Assembly (NCBI RefSeq): GCF_963676685.1
Contig: NC_092345.1
Coordinates: forward strand, 48,939,838 to 49,003,837
DNA length: 64,000 bases
Reading direction: 5' to 3'
Source of the DNA: Mytilus edulis
Taxonomy: Eukaryota; Mollusca; Bivalvia; Mytilida; Mytilidae
Of this stretch, positions 1 to 13,100 are shown piece by piece. Under the pieces are notes generated by a model. That model was not told the DNA's origin and did not search any database. It worked only from the letters and a program-made list of their open reading frames with translations. A program made the translations under genes and the position numbers. Within the stretch, counting starts at the first letter, position 1. Every line of letters starts with the position of its first letter.

Positions 1-1830
1 TTACTCTGACATTTCAGGAGATTCTAAAATTTATGTCATGTTGCAGATTGGACAGAAATATCCTAGTCATTCTAAGTTGTGTCATTTCAAACAGACACAA
101 ATTCATACTATAAAGTTGTTATATATATATATTCGTGATCATATACAATCTTCCTGCTGTAATCTTTATATATGACATCTTCTGGCTCTTCAGAAAGTCA
201 AATATAATACTTTTTCAACATATCAAAATGTTCCTGAGCATACCATACAAACTTTTTTCACCTTGTCCAGTTTAATGTAAAGTTATAAACAAATCATATT
301 TAGATAAAATATGTAGATATGCTCATGGCTCAAACTGAGAGTTAACCATTTGTTAATAACTAATACTTATAATACATGTACATGTAGCTACATGTAGATG
401 TATATGCAATTTATTCAATTTTATTGCAAGTCAACTTATGCACAACCTCTATGGCCTCATTTTCATAAAATTTCATATACATGTACAGTCATTAGACAAA
501 AGATAGTTCCCACTAAAAAGTGTACTATCATTTCAACTAAAACCTGTATTTTTAAAAAAAATATTACTACTATTGAAACTTTATGGCCGATCTTTATAAA
601 ATAGATTCCATGAGATGTAGAAATGTTTGAAGTTTTATATTGTTGCACTGTTAAAGTCATTGTTTTGTTTAAATTGTAACTGTTAAAAGTTGAGTTCACG
701 ATTCCATGTACATTGTACACCCCCTCTCCCTTGGAAACTCCTGGCTATAGGCCTAAAATGCAAATGTTTATGATTTTAATTTTGTTGGAATACTTCATGT
801 ACTTAGTAAACTTTTCCAGAAATCCAGAATTTTTTTCTCTGTTTCACCACATCAGAAAATTAAAATAATCATGAATAAAATCATGGCCAAATAAGCAATA
901 AAACTTTAATCTTATGTTTTTTTTTTTAAAATAAATCAGGCAAGTACATGAAGTGGTTAAAATTACTTGATAATATTTTTTTGAAAAAGGTTGATTTTAG
1001 TTGAAATGATAGGACATTTTCCAGAGTACATGTAGGAACTCACTTTTGTCTTATGACTGTACATGTCAAAATAATTTTGTGATTAAAAAAAATAAAAAAT
1101 TATGTATTGAAATTTATTTAAAAAAAAAAATCTATTATATTTTGAATGTCATATATGTCCAAAGCTCTTTCTGAAAATTTTTCTTAGATTTGAAATAAAA
1201 TAGCTTACTGTTTATCATGTTTATATTCAAACGTAACTTAAAGTAATGTTACTGAAACCAGCACATAAAACATAAAAATGTGCATGTGATGTTTACGTAA
1301 TTACTTGTAATTTTGTAATTAGATCACAATTGTTGTTCCAATCAAAACAGTGACCTTGACACTAAACTTTCTGTCATCATGTTAGGAGACAATTTAAATT
1401 GCATCTATGATTAACCTAAGTGCTATTTGTACAATGTATATTGCATTTTGAAATTACAAATACTTGTGCAAATGTAAATACAAACAAACATTGCAAATGT
1501 TATTTGCAAATAGGAGAAGAAAACCCTAAAAAATTAAATATTAAAATTTCTTACTTTTAGATTAGGCAACCATATCGGCTGTGTTACATACCAAGTATTA
1601 GAGAATCTGTTAGCATGGTGAGGCTAAAAATTAAATGCATGTGCCGTTATTAGACCAACCATAATTTACATGCTTCAAACCCTAACCCCAATGGTTCCCA
1701 AAGCTTAGATAAATTAACTGGAAATTTGGTCCAGTAAACATCTTCACTGGACAAGATTCTTTTTACAGGACATGATTTGGAAAGAGTTAAAAATTTAAAA
1801 GGCTTGTCCCAATAAGGCATGCATTAAGGC
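1..1830. other. AT-rich intergenic DNA, no gene seen
   Basis: No open frame here has splice sites, a signal peptide or a recognisable domain. The sequence is AT-rich with short homopolymer runs. The short open frames at 398-604 and 463-720 overlap on opposite strands and look like chance. Confidence 0.6.
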
Positions 1831-1837
1831 ATGCATA

Positions 1838-2005
1838 TACATGCAGTCTGCACCAAAAACTTTTTCAAATACTAGTCCGAAGACCAATGTTCTGACATTT
1901 TTCTTTTTGGGCCAAACAAAGTTTTGCAAAAACTCACTAGCCCGAATGAAATTTTACTGGTCTGGGGCATCGGACTAGTGGCTAACCGTGCAGACTGTAC
2001 ATGTA
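1838..2005. repeat. Short fold-back repeat
   Basis: The left arm (acatgcagtctgcac, then actagtccg further in) is matched in reverse complement by the right arm (cggactagt, then gtgcagactgtacatgta). The result is a ~165-bp imperfect inverted repeat. It resembles a decayed MITE, but no clear target-site duplication was found. Confidence 0.45.
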
Positions 2006-2184
2006 TCACTTACATGTCACTGGACCAAACCAATTTATACTGGTATTAGGCAATGTAATGACTGCTACCCCCCCTCACCCACACCAAAAAAAAAATGATT
2101 AAAAATTAATATTTCTAATCTTTGGTGTAATCAGAAACAAATCTTCTTTTTCTTTACCCCAAAATCCCTGTCATCAGGTCATCT

Positions 2185-2490
2185 GAAAAAAGCTTGTCCC
2201 ACAAACTAAACTGGAAGACACTACAGGAAAGGAGAGATCAATGTAAGTTCATCATGTTTTACAGACTAGTGCACCAACTGATTGTCATACCAACTACAAA
2301 TTTACAGCCAGTAACATTATCAGTAAGAGGACACAAAGAAGGATTCTCTATTCCTTTTGCCAAGACTCAAGTATATTGATACTCGTTTTTCCCAGACACC
2401 ATCAGAATCTGGAATGGACTGCCACAACACTTAGTAAACTGTACAACCCTTGAATGATTCAAAAGGGGTGTACAAGTGGTCCAACTTCGA
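2185..2490 (+). pseudogene. LINE reverse-transcriptase C-terminal remnant
   Basis: The plus-strand reading is LNWKTLQERRDQ, then a 'MFYRLVHQL' segment, then 'RGHKEGFSIPFAKTQVY', an in-frame stop, 'SFFPDTIRIWNGLPQHLVN', a second stop, and 'FKRGVQV'. The order 'W-L-x-R-R', 'MFY-x-x-x', 'FFP-x-x-I-R-x-WN-x-LP', 'F-K' is characteristic of the extreme C-terminus of Jockey/CR1-type non-LTR retrotransposon proteins. Two in-frame stops and the missing upstream domains make it a dead 5'-truncated copy. Subfamily cannot be assigned from this piece. Confidence 0.7.
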
Positions 2491-3194
2491 TAGATGTCCA
2501 ACCTTGTTTTTATTGTTATTTTAAAGAATCACAGTTTTCACTGTAGATAATTCGCACTTACATTTGTACCCGCACATTTGTTGTTCTCACATCGAAAATG
2601 TACATAAAACAGTATGATCATACTCCCATGGGAATCCTGTACTAGTCTATAAAGGACGTAGAGGGAACGTAGAGGGAACATAGAAAACTTTTCTGACTAA
2701 AAACTGAGTCATGAGAAATCTTGTTGTTAATTTTCCAAAACTCGCAAGAGTTCATTCATGCCATTACAATAGCACAACTGTAGTTTAATAGTTAATCAGA
2801 GCAAATACAGAGGAGCAAACTGATCCCCTGCGTTTAGAAAAAAATATAGGTAGGTAGAATAGCGTGTGCAGTGTTGTGTTTAGATACAACTCGTTGTGTA
2901 GTCTGCAAAATTTTCACCTCCCACTATAAATCGGATGAGGTATTTTGGCCAAACCAGGATTACTAAGTGATGATACCAATATTCTCGGATTAGCTAATCC
3001 TACATAAGTAGTAAAGGTACTAAAGCAACCTTGTGTCATTTACCTGCACTATCGGTAAAACGGCAAAAGATAGGTTTTACTCCCCCGAAAAAGTCACCCT
3101 TACCTTATTTACAGTTCATTACGCATGACCGGATGTAGATGGGAGATAACTGCTTCAAGTTTAAAAAAGCATAAGCTTTCATAAAAGCTGAACC

Positions 3195-3262
3195 AGTCCG
3201 ACTTTAAATACCGACCGTGCAGCCAAGGGCAGTATAGCCAATCAAGGACGTTAAAAACTTCC
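3195..3262 (-). repeat. Dispersed repeat, copy 1
   Basis: The reverse complement of this stretch (ggaagtttttaacg...ttggctatac...cacggtcggt) matches 46980-47040 on the plus strand with few changes. It is a short interspersed unit in opposite orientation. Confidence 0.5.
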
Positions 3263-3400
3263 CTCGTCATTTCTATGCAGAAGTTGACATGTAATTCGTT
3301 GAAAACATTATCAGAGATGAAAGCTGAGAACAAAGTTGCAATGGTATAATTATAGTTTAATTTGAAACGCAATAGCTAACATATCCAACTAAGTTAGACA

Positions 3401-3438
3401 TCACGTGACTTTTGTGACGTATTCTAGCCGCCATTTTG
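3401..3438. promoter_or_regulatory. Possible promoter motif cluster (E-box, CRE half, YY1-like)
   Basis: Within 38 bp there is a palindromic TCACGTGA E-box, a TGACGT cAMP-response half site and GCCGCCATTTT, the reverse complement of a YY1-type AAAATGGCGGC site. Such clusters mark promoters in many animals, but no gene can be attached on either side. It may be chance or part of a repeat. Confidence 0.25.
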
Positions 3439-5086
3439 TATTATATTTCCCCATATAAAATGCTTAGATGCTTCAATAAAGCTTAATTTTCTCATAAACC
3501 TGACCGGTTTTCTAAGTTATGCAAATCAATCCTTGATATTTTAACATATTTCTATCAAACAATGTTGGTCCTAACAGTTTAATTTTTGATTAAAGTCTGT
3601 CATTTTAGACTTGTAATAACATGCACTTTTCTCGTCATTTCTCCGTTGCCTCCATGCTAAATTACCGATACCCATGTCTACTTGTACAACAAATAAAGAA
3701 ATTCCGTACATAAAAAACTAACTTTGCAAATCGATTAAGTATATTTAAACATATATCTGGCGAAGAATACTACTTAAAACAGTTTAATTTCAAGTAAAAG
3801 ACTGTCAAACATCGATTTAAAAAAGGGAATTTTTCGGGATTTTTCAAAATGGCGGATGATGTATATGGAAATGTTGCATCAAATCAAGGATTTGTGTAGT
3901 AAGACTTTCCTAGATTATATTGATATTTTCATGCAGAATTTCTGATGTTTTTGTTCTTTTCATTGGTGATATTTCGATATGATTGATTTCAAAATTTCTT
4001 GATAAAAAAAAATATTTTAAGTGTGACACGGGAACATTTATTTGACAGAAATCCAGGATATACTGTTACCAGAAAATAGCTTGCAATAAAATTATAATGA
4101 ATTTTTTTCTCTTCTTTTTTTAAAGGTGTTTTTGTGTATATTTTATCTTTCTTTAGAAATATATTTATGCATCCCTTTTAGAACAAAAAATGTTTTCATC
4201 CAATGAGAAAAAAAAAACCCAATGCCCAACAATTAATATAGATAAATAGTCTATACCTTTAAAAGTTCATCCATTTACAGAACAGGTGAACTCTGACTTG
4301 GGTTATAATGTTACATAACAATATATTGTCAGGTAGACGTGCAAACCAAAAGCATCCAGGTGACATTAAACACCCTGTGTACACATGTATTACCAGAGTT
4401 TAAATTTTGCGATATACAAAAATTTTCACAAATGTACAAATAAACTTTCTCTTAATTTCCCGTTTCTAATCAGAAGAAGTATCTATCATAATAAACTTTA
4501 AGAAAATATGAATATTATAAAAATGTCTTTAAAAAAAAATTTTGCTTCAAAGATATTCAAATATTTTCATTTTTCCATAATTATTATGAAGAAATATTAT
4601 GATTCAAATTTTAATTCAAATGGATTTTTTTTTTTTATTTTATAGGAAATTCAACGAGATTTCATTGCATATGATTTAATTTTTTTTTTAATTCAATATT
4701 TTAAGCTAAATCCAGGCATTCAATGAATCTTTAAAAAGTTTAACATTTGTAAAAAATAGTTTATTGTTTACATTTAAACAGAGACGTATAATACGATTGC
4801 TCTGATTTTAATAATGTTTTATACCCTATAATGTCTATCGACAGAGTTATCGGTCCTGAATAGGACTGATATAGTTGGGTATGAGCTCTCAGATTTTTGA
4901 ATATTGTATTTATTGGTGTTATATCATTTTGATTTTGTTAACGGTCACAATAAATCATGGGAACAGTATATATACTTGTTCCAGGTAAATCATAAAAAGC
5001 GAACTAAATAGTATTGGTATCTAGATATGCACTTTCATGTCGAATATTGTATCCTGGCATCAAGGGGCACAATGTCATGTTTTTTC

Positions 5087-5554
5087 TCTGACTGTTTATG
5101 TCGTCTTTACACTAAATCCATTGGGTGTTAGATGTGTACTGATTGATAAGTTTGTCTAAGATGTGTGACTTTTTATTATTTGTTTTTGACTTTGAACTAG
5201 CTGTCAGTAACTGCGAGTACTCCAGTCAGATCTGTACTTTGTGGGTTTTTTGTTGGGATGTACAAGTACCCGGTGACGTCCACTCTCAGTTTTTGTTTCA
5301 TGTATGTCTATTTGTATCCATCTGACTGTTTATGTCGTCTTTACACTAAATCCATTGGGTGTTAGATGTGTACTGATTGATAAGTTTGTCTAAGATGTGA
5401 GACTTTTTATTATTTGTTTTTGACTTTGAACTAGCTGTCAGTAACTGCGAGTACTCCAGTCAGATCTGTACTTTGTGGGTTTTTTGTTGGGATGTACAAG
5501 TACCCGGTGACGTCCACTCTCAGTTTTTGTTTCATGTATGTCTATTTGTATCCT
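5087..5554 (+). repeat. Two-copy tandem duplication, 234-bp unit
   Basis: Copy 1 spans 5087-5320 and copy 2 spans 5321-5554. The copies are almost identical; the one difference I noticed is gatgtgtgac versus gatgtgagac. The unit is the 5' portion of the dispersed element that continues to about 5990, so part of one element was duplicated in tandem, and recently judging by the identity. Confidence 0.9.
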
Positions 5555-5990
5555 TCTGATGAGTAGCCTTTTTTCAACTGATTTTTTATAGTTTGTTCTT
5601 GTGTTGTACTATCATACCACGATCTGAACTATCACACCACCGCGTCCAAAGTTAGGGGAAAGTTGAGATCCCGCTAACATGCTTAACCCTACCATATTCT
5701 GTATGTATGTATTTCAGTATTTCAGTGGTTGTCGTTTGTTGCTGTGTTTCAGATTTGTTTTTCGATCATTTTTTGGTACATTGATTAGGCCGTTAGTTTT
5801 CTCATTTAAATTGTTTTACATTTGTGATTTTGGGGACTTTTATAGCTGACTATGCACGGTGGTATTGGCCTTGTTCATTGTTGAAGGCCCCGGTCGCTGA
5901 CACATATATGTATAGCTGTTAAATTCTGTGTCATTTGGTCTCCTGTGGATATTTGTCTCATTTGGCAATCATAACACATCTTCTCTTTTT
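5555..5990 (+). repeat. Dispersed repeat family R1 (long copy)
   Basis: This is the longest copy of a family that recurs through the window. Its 3' part reads '..gctgactatgc..cattgttgaaggcc..gtgtcatttggtctc..gtctcatttggcaatcat..acatcttc'. Other plus copies lie near 35304-35490, 43985-44225, 51203-51430, 53082-53185 and 57520-57660. Minus copies are listed separately. It has the dispersion of a retroposon, but no coding capacity is visible. Confidence 0.75.
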
Positions 5991-7000
5991 TATATTAACT
6001 GTCATACTTTGGATCCCGAAACATTAACTAAATTGATCGGTTATGCCGGGACATAACATTTCTTAATCAATAATTGGGTCACAATTACCAGTGTTTCACT
6101 TGAGATTATTAGCAAAATCGCATAACTTGAACAGCATGCTGATTGACTGATCTTTACTCAAAATGCTATAAAATTTATATCGGCACGAGACGTTTGCACA
6201 TTTTGATAGAACATTTTGCGCTTTAACTGCTAAGTTATTAGTGCGTTTTTATGTGATATAAATTTGCGTTTTATGGAAATAACATTTTAGTTGTCATGGT
6301 TAAAGTTTAAAAAATGATAAGACTAGTAAAAAACACAACACATTCAATTATTTTCTAAACTGAACATCAAACTTGTCACACAGTTTGTTCAAAGCCGAAT
6401 GTTAATGAGTATCATAATTGCAAATTTAATCAGTAACATATGATATAAAACGGAGAAATGCCTAAAACTACCATTTATAGGTTAAATTTGCGGGACAATA
6501 TAATTTAGTTGCATGTTCCTTTATTGCAACCAGCTGTGATTCACCGTCACAAACCGTCACAAACGTTTTAGAATTTTGAAAACACATGAGCAACTTCACA
6601 TATAAAGCCAAAAATTTAAGCCTTGGTTTTTCTACATCTAAACCTCTACATCAGCTCCAAATCTACATAAGAACATGCATTAAATACTTTAGTAAGACCA
6701 TACATGGAAAATGCCACGACAGTATCAAATATGTATCTCCAAAAACTTAAGATAAAATCGAAAAAGTGCAAAGACGAACCCAACGAAACGGGATCAATAC
6801 ACCCACGGCCAGTGTCAGAAACTTGATAAACTTACATAGGATGTAAAAGTTGACAATCGAGGCATAAAACACACGATTTGTCAATAGATATATGTAACAA
6901 ACTAACAAACGACTTGGTAGCAATAAAAGAGAATAATTATTTGAAAAAAACAACCGCACAGTAAATCATTTAACAACCCAACAGACTTCAGAAACTTATT
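5991..7000. other. AT-rich intergenic DNA, nothing recognised
   Basis: No coding exon, hairpin or repeat with a second copy was recognised, apart from weak matches to mussel-type dispersed repeats towards 6740-6960. Confidence 0.5.
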
Positions 7001-7009
7001 AAACGGCGA

Positions 7010-7440
7010 TCTGTCTCAAGATATCGCAACAGTAAATCAATTCTCAATTGGCAAATATTAGCACACTATGTAACGAATTTTTACCGACTATCTTTATATG
7101 TTGAATTTAGACTAAAGTTGTCTTATATGCTATCATAACACGTCTTCTTATTTCTGTATTCAAGTGTTCAAGTGTTCAATTTTAATAACCTTCTTCAATT
7201 GATCTGCACTAAAAAAAACTTATGTAAGCGACAAATATTTATTATCAACAACCTTGATATAACAATATTAAACAGAACTTTAATACTTTTAAATAATCAT
7301 ACAGTGCCTAAGTCATAAATCCACTACTAATTCCGTGTATTGGGATAAGCCCCGCCTCCCTACTAACCTAGTATTGAATATACACGGTCTCCACGAGGTC
7401 GCTTTTAACCAATCATATTCCTAGAAATGTATAGGAGGTA
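7010..7440 (+). repeat. Dispersed repeat family R6, single-unit copy
   Basis: This copy contains 'ttagcacactatgtaacgaa', 'accgactatctt', then one unit of 'ccactactaa..ccgtgtat..ataagccccgcctccct', ending in 'gtcgcttttaaccaatcata'. The same order occurs at 56560-57165, where the central unit is repeated four times. Confidence 0.75.
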
Positions 7441-7648
7441 AGATAAAACTAAATAACCTTATCAGCAATATAGTCCTTCTGTCCGTCCGTCTGATCGATG
7501 ACTGTACGTCCGCTCTTCTTAGCGCTTTCGCGTATACAATTATTGCCAGATTTTAATTAAACTTATATCATAGTTTTCTATCAGCACTGTTTCGATTAGG
7601 TTTGAAAATCAGTGCCGATCAAATATAGCCCTTGGAAATATTGGTTAC

Positions 7649-8704
7649 CAGGGACGGATCCAGGATTTTGGAAAGGGGGGTCGAAATTTTTAAAGATCGC
7701 CGAGCGGAGCGAGGCGAAAATTTTTTTGGGCCCTTTTTTGGGCTAAAAACATAAAGTAAAGTAATATGCTCTTTTTTTAAAAACCGTTCCTGGCGTGGGG
7801 CATATTTTGTAGTTGTTGTAAAGGTGTTTATAGGGTTGGACATTTCCGATGCTGTATTCTCCCTATTTTTTGTCTATCATATAAGAACATTCCGGTCAGA
7901 CATTAAAACCCCTGCCACAAAAAAATATGCCTGTTTTATTCATCATGTTCATTTAATGCCATACAATTCTGTTGGAAATATTCATTTTGTGGACAAGATT
8001 TTTGTTTTCAATCCACTATACGGCCAGAATTTTTCATAAAGGCCACACCCAGCAGGCAGGTTGCAGTTTGGTCTTGAAAAAAAGTATTCCATATATCAGT
8101 TCGGCGAAACAGACATTCCGGTCAGACATTACGGCAAAAATCAGAGTCAATTTTTTTCTCTCAAATATCTAAGACTGTCTCCTTAAACCCATTGGTTCGT
8201 ACTTACGACTTTAAATCTATCTAGAGCTTAAAATGACTGCCCCAGGGATCATTATTCAGCTATGTTATTTTAAAATAGGCTGAGGCGTTTGGGGTTTTTC
8301 GTAGTTAGATGACTCCTTTGCTGTGGAGTGAGAGTCTATAGAGTATTACTTTCTGTTTGGTGGTATAGTGAAATAGAAGTCAATACTTTGTTGCTATGAA
8401 GGTGTCATGATTGTCATCCTCACTCAGCCAAAGCATTGTGTTACTGTAATTTGACAGAGCGACGCCTGGTCAACTCCACCGTAGCGAATCACATGACTTT
8501 GATAATCAGTAAATTTCAGCAAAATATATCTTTCTAAGTAAAGAATTGTCGCATAAAAATTAAATACTAGAGTACTAAGGTACACGGGAAATGGCAAAGT
8601 CTGATTAATCATTAAAATTACAAAAAAAAAAAAAAAAAAAAAGTCCGAGCAAAAAGGGGGGGGGGGGCGTACGCCCTCTACGCCCCCTTCTGGATCCGCC
8701 ACTG
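7649..8704. mobile_element. 1,056-bp TIR transposon, non-autonomous, GTTAC target duplication
   Basis: The left end is CAGGGACGGATCCAG and the reverse complement of the right end is CAGTGGCGGATCCAG, giving a ~15-bp terminal inverted repeat with two mismatches. Directly outside both ends is GTTAC (7644-7648 and 8705-8709), a 5-bp target-site duplication. The interior has no transposase; it carries G-rich and A-rich runs next to the right end. A CAG terminus with a 5-bp duplication would fit a hAT5-like group, but the superfamily call is inference. Confidence 0.8.
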
Positions 8705-9020
8705 GTTACATAGAAATAAATGTGTTAGCGCTCTGATGTATACAAGTCCTGCCAAATGTCTAGGAAACTTAAATTCCATGTTTATATCTACAATGTCTCG
8801 GTAAGGTCGAAAATCAATGCAGATCAATTATTTTTAACAGTAAAATTCACTAAAGTTTTTGGGATTTTTTTGGATAGTGGAATACTCAGTTAATTATATT
8901 GCAAATTGCATCGTATTTGCTCTGAAGCTATCATGTCTCTTAGACATGCTCTTGGATAAAAAAAAAACATTGGAACTCTGATCTTTCATTTATTATATAT
9001 GCGCTATTTGCCATAGGCAG

Positions 9021-9092
9021 TATATTGAAGAAGAAAGAAGAGAGAAGAAGAGAGAAGACGAAGAGGATGAAGAATTAGCCAATGCAAAATAG
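9021..9092 (+). CDS. Possible isolated terminal coding exon (charged)
   Basis: After an acceptor-like 'ccataggcag' the frame reads YIEEERREKKREDEEDEELA, then NAK and a TAG stop. The composition is that of a charged helix or coiled coil. No matching upstream exons or start were found, so it may be the last exon of an unrecognised gene, a remnant, or simply a purine-rich (GAA/GAG)n tract. Confidence 0.2.
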   Translation, partial: YIEEERREKKREDEEDEELANAK

Positions 9093-9604
9093 AAACTACC
9101 TAAATCTTTCAGAAACATATGTCACACGACATCTCGACTGTTCCCGGTTGTTGATAACAGAGCTAACTTGAAATGCCTGTTTGTGAATTAAATGAATGAC
9201 CTTATTATTTGTTGAAAACAACATTGATATCTGGTACCCACTGTGGTCAGTTCTGTTTTGATATCTTTATGATAACTAGATCGCTAACCGAACAGCTAGT
9301 TGAACGACACATTATAGCAATGCAGTTTCCATATTTTTACATACGGTTACAAGTTTTGAAAAAATGCATAAAGATACAATTGAATGTTCATTTTACCTTA
9401 TGACAGGTCAGCGCTTGTTTTTGCATTTTTCTTGAAGTACTTGACAATGAAAATGAAATTTGTCAATGGTATTTGAAATGTTCCGTATTATTTGTTTCAT
9501 ATGTAACGTGTTCTGCGCAGTTTCATATACTCTCCGGAAGTAAAAAGAGAACAATATAAAGAACGTCACAGTTGCACCACTGGTAACGTCTTCAACGTTG
9601 TTGC

Positions 9605-9721
9605 AAAGGATCGACAAAGATTGACACACAGATCGTTGTATATTTCTTTAAGATTGTTTAACAGTTTTACAAATTATTACAGACGTATTTATTGTGAAAG
9701 GGACAGATAATTGTAAAGAAG
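9605..9721 (+). promoter_or_regulatory. Candidate 5' untranslated exon of the 10.2-kb gene
   Basis: A strong donor (aag|gtaagt, with GT at 9722-9723) ends a stretch without a useful start codon. The next downstream exon opens right after an acceptor (ttttag) with ATG at 10184. A non-coding first exon ending at 9721 is the simplest explanation. The 5' boundary is unknown and no TATA box was fixed. Confidence 0.35.
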
Positions 9722-10183
9722 GTAAGTTATTCAATTTAATATGAATTTCAACAGGTATTTTTTTTTCATGCTTATGTAGAACGATGCAACTAGAAGCAAC
9801 ATCATACCGTGCAGATATATGTTCAACGTGTTTATTAATGCTTAATCAATTAACGTCAAAGCAGTGCTAACATTTACAAACTTTCAACATTACAAATTCA
9901 GGGAAAAAATCTTGCATTATCATAATGATATTTGTAGCAATAATTTAAATAGTTAAAGCACTATTATATTTGATTAAAGTAAAAACTACTTTGTACTTGT
10001 AGTCTTCATAACACTAGGGGTGCAGACGAGAAACATGTTGCATTTAACAAAACAAAACGGCACACGACAAGATATATTAAGTGGACCCCTTATTATTCCC
10101 TTCCATTACATAGACAGACAACGATGCCAGGATTCATATTTTTGAAGAAACTTGTTTGATTTATTTTTCCGGGTCCATTTTAG

Positions 10184-13100
10184 ATGGCTGAATTACATAA
10201 TGTAAATGAGGTATTGGAATCCGAAAAGAGAAAACTCCAAGATGACTATGACAGACAAATTTACGAAGATTTGTACAGAAAATCAGGTTTGTAATTGAAC
10301 ATTAACAGCTTTGAAAAAAAAAGAAAAAAAAAAGAAAGAAAACTAGTATTTCAAGCTACTCATAAAAGGCGGTTACTCTAAAAAGAGCATTGTGAGAAAA
10401 GTAAAGAAATAAAGTAAGTGGAGTTCTGACTTGGTTTGTGATGGATAATAATACTGGCTCACAAACTATTATGAATTTCAGGAAGCTGTATGAAAATTGC
10501 GCTTAATGTTTGCATTATGCCTTATATTTTGCATGTGTGTTGTATTATAATTTCAGTTGTGCTAGTTATTATTCTGTTCTGGCATGATAAGATGTGTAGT
10601 TAAGAAATGCTTTGCATGTATTTCATTATGCCTGTGCTGTTTCTATGCATTTGAAATAATTTGCTGCTAATATATATCCAATGGACATGCTGTGTTTGAA
10701 TGTTATGTACAGTATATACGTTAATTCTATTCGTCAAAAGCTCTCAAGAGCTTGATATGTTAGTATTGTTATATATATGAACAAAATAAAAAAAAAACTT
10801 TCGTATATCGTATACATATAAAATATGGCCCAAACTGACACAATTTGAACAACTTTCATCATACATGTTTCAAAGCTGACTTTGTGACTTATGGTATATC
10901 AATGGATGAAAAACTGAACATTATTTTCATACAATTAATTTAGGAAGTAATTAGAAGAGGTGTATTGAATAATATAATAGATTTTTTTCTCTCGTTTTAT
11001 TTAGTAATTGATGGTATGAAATGTCTGTTTTATTGCAGAGGCTGCAACGGCTGCAACAAAGAAGTTGTTAGACGAACTCAAAAAAGAGGCCGAGTCTATC
11101 TCGGAGTTAAATGTTTGGAAAGATATTGAAAATATGAGAGTAGCATATCAGTATGAAAAAGAAGAATACTTTCTCTGTGAAAATATAGGTTTGTATTGAT
11201 ATTGATTAAGAGGGGGTGAGGAGGGGGGAGAGGTACTTCAATTTAAAAAAAAAGATCGATAGACAATAAAACACTAAACCGCAGTGGAAACGTAACTCAT
11301 GCAATCAGGATCATTGTTAAAGTCCAAAAACAACACTGAAAGTTACGAAACTCTTGGTAAAAATATTTGTTAACTTTGCATTTTCTGCTTTGATCATTAT
11401 TTATTTATTTATTAAGTAAACTCATTTTAACAATTCTTCATATATTTTAGATGAAGCTAATGAAAATCAAACCGGTAACGAACAAGATGATGTCGACGAT
11501 GAAATATTTGATGAATTCAGGAATGACCAAAATGAAACCGATAAGAAACCAGATGAAAAGGGACATGAAAATGACGACAAATCACAGATACAGAAAAAAG
11601 AAGCTGTAACAGAGACGGAAAATCAAGACTTCAGACAGAATGATGTTGGTAAGCTTTAAACTGCAAGCTGATATCTGAAAACAAAACATGCTGTGACATA
11701 TTTTGAATTTCAAGAAAAAACTACGATCTAAAATGTTCGCCTCATTACGAGTCACACACATCACTGTTTCAATTTAAGACCTCAAGGTTTACTCTTAAGT
11801 CCAAGCATGAATAAAACTAAAGCTTAACGTATATGAATGACCTTTGCTATCAATGGTATTCAAAGTCAATATTTTCTTATACCTATAGGTTATCACATTT
11901 AATTTTGTTTCTCCCGGCCGCCAATAATACAATTTCACTTGATGATAAAATTTTCAAAACATGATATCAAGTAAACTTATTTTCATCTATATAGTTCAGT
12001 TTCAGAAGATTTGTTCGATATTTCAGTTCCAATAGTGTCCAGCGACAATTCTTGGTGGATCGCAAGTGAAAATGTTTTACCTGAAATTTTACCTGAAATA
12101 AAAGAGGAGAAAACATCTGGAGTTAAATACATTTTCACTACATGTAAGTTTTACATAAGACATAAATACGAACACTTACATACCAATATTGTTTGATACT
12201 GTAAAAAAACAAAAGAATGATTGGATAAAATAATCCCGGTAAATTTATAAAACTTTGGCATCACACTATTTCCGAAAGACTAATTCAGGTAAATGTCGTT
12301 ATTTCTCTGTTGTTATCGATGAAAGGTGACCAAGAAAGGGTCAGAAGAGCCTTTATTTAAAGTTCTTTTATGTTATTGTACAGTTTGAGAAATGGGTATT
12401 ATTGACATCGTTATAATTGCTTGCAGGTCCTTATTCAGAGATTGCGCACATTCACCAAAGGGATAAACCAATATGGCTTGATATAGATTTAAAGGTAACG
12501 TATTGATAAAATGTATATATACATTTAAGGAATGACTGTAATATTTTTTCTGTCTATGAAGAAATAACATTAAAAATTTGGTGCACACTACGCGCGTTAT
12601 TTAACAGTGTGCACCACATTTTTTATGTTATTTCGAATAGACAGAAATATTATTACAGTCACTTCTTATAATTTAATTCTAAATTCCATTTTAAACCGTA
12701 GAAAACCATGAAAAAACGTTGATGACGTCACGGTCACATGACTAAATTATGTCTATGGGCTCGTAACAAAATAACGTCAGCCAATCGGAAGACGCGTTAC
12801 ATCCAAAATTAAATTATTGCAATATAGTATTAAAAAAAAACTAACTCTAAGCTGAAAGTCCATAAAACCCGGAAAGTTATCAGTACGCTCGACTATACTA
12901 ACAAAAAAAAGGCAATTATAGAAAAACTGTCACATTCCTGTCATTAAAAAAAAGGATCCGTCAAACAATTGTTTTAGCAAGCTAAAAGTAGATGTGGTAT
13001 GATTGCAAATGAGACCAAAGTCCCCATGGACAAAATAATGATGAGGAAAACATCTACTGGTCACTGCACGGCCTTCAACAATGAGTACTCTTTAACTGAA

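Larger units (their letters stand above)
2491..5086. other. AT-rich intergenic DNA
   Basis: No supported gene. It holds one copy of a dispersed repeat (3195-3262) and a motif cluster at 3401-3438. A 16-codon ATG frame in good start context (ATGGCGG at 3849) ends in TAG with no convincing splice donor. Confidence 0.5.

Noticed and set aside
3849-3899. ATGGCGGATGATG start in good context as a first exon
   Set aside because: The frame stops after 16 codons and the nearest GT is a poor donor; nothing downstream continues it.
8424-8702. 92-codon minus-strand frame with G/P-rich start
   Set aside because: It lies wholly inside the TIR transposon and is generated by its terminus and homopolymer runs; no domain.
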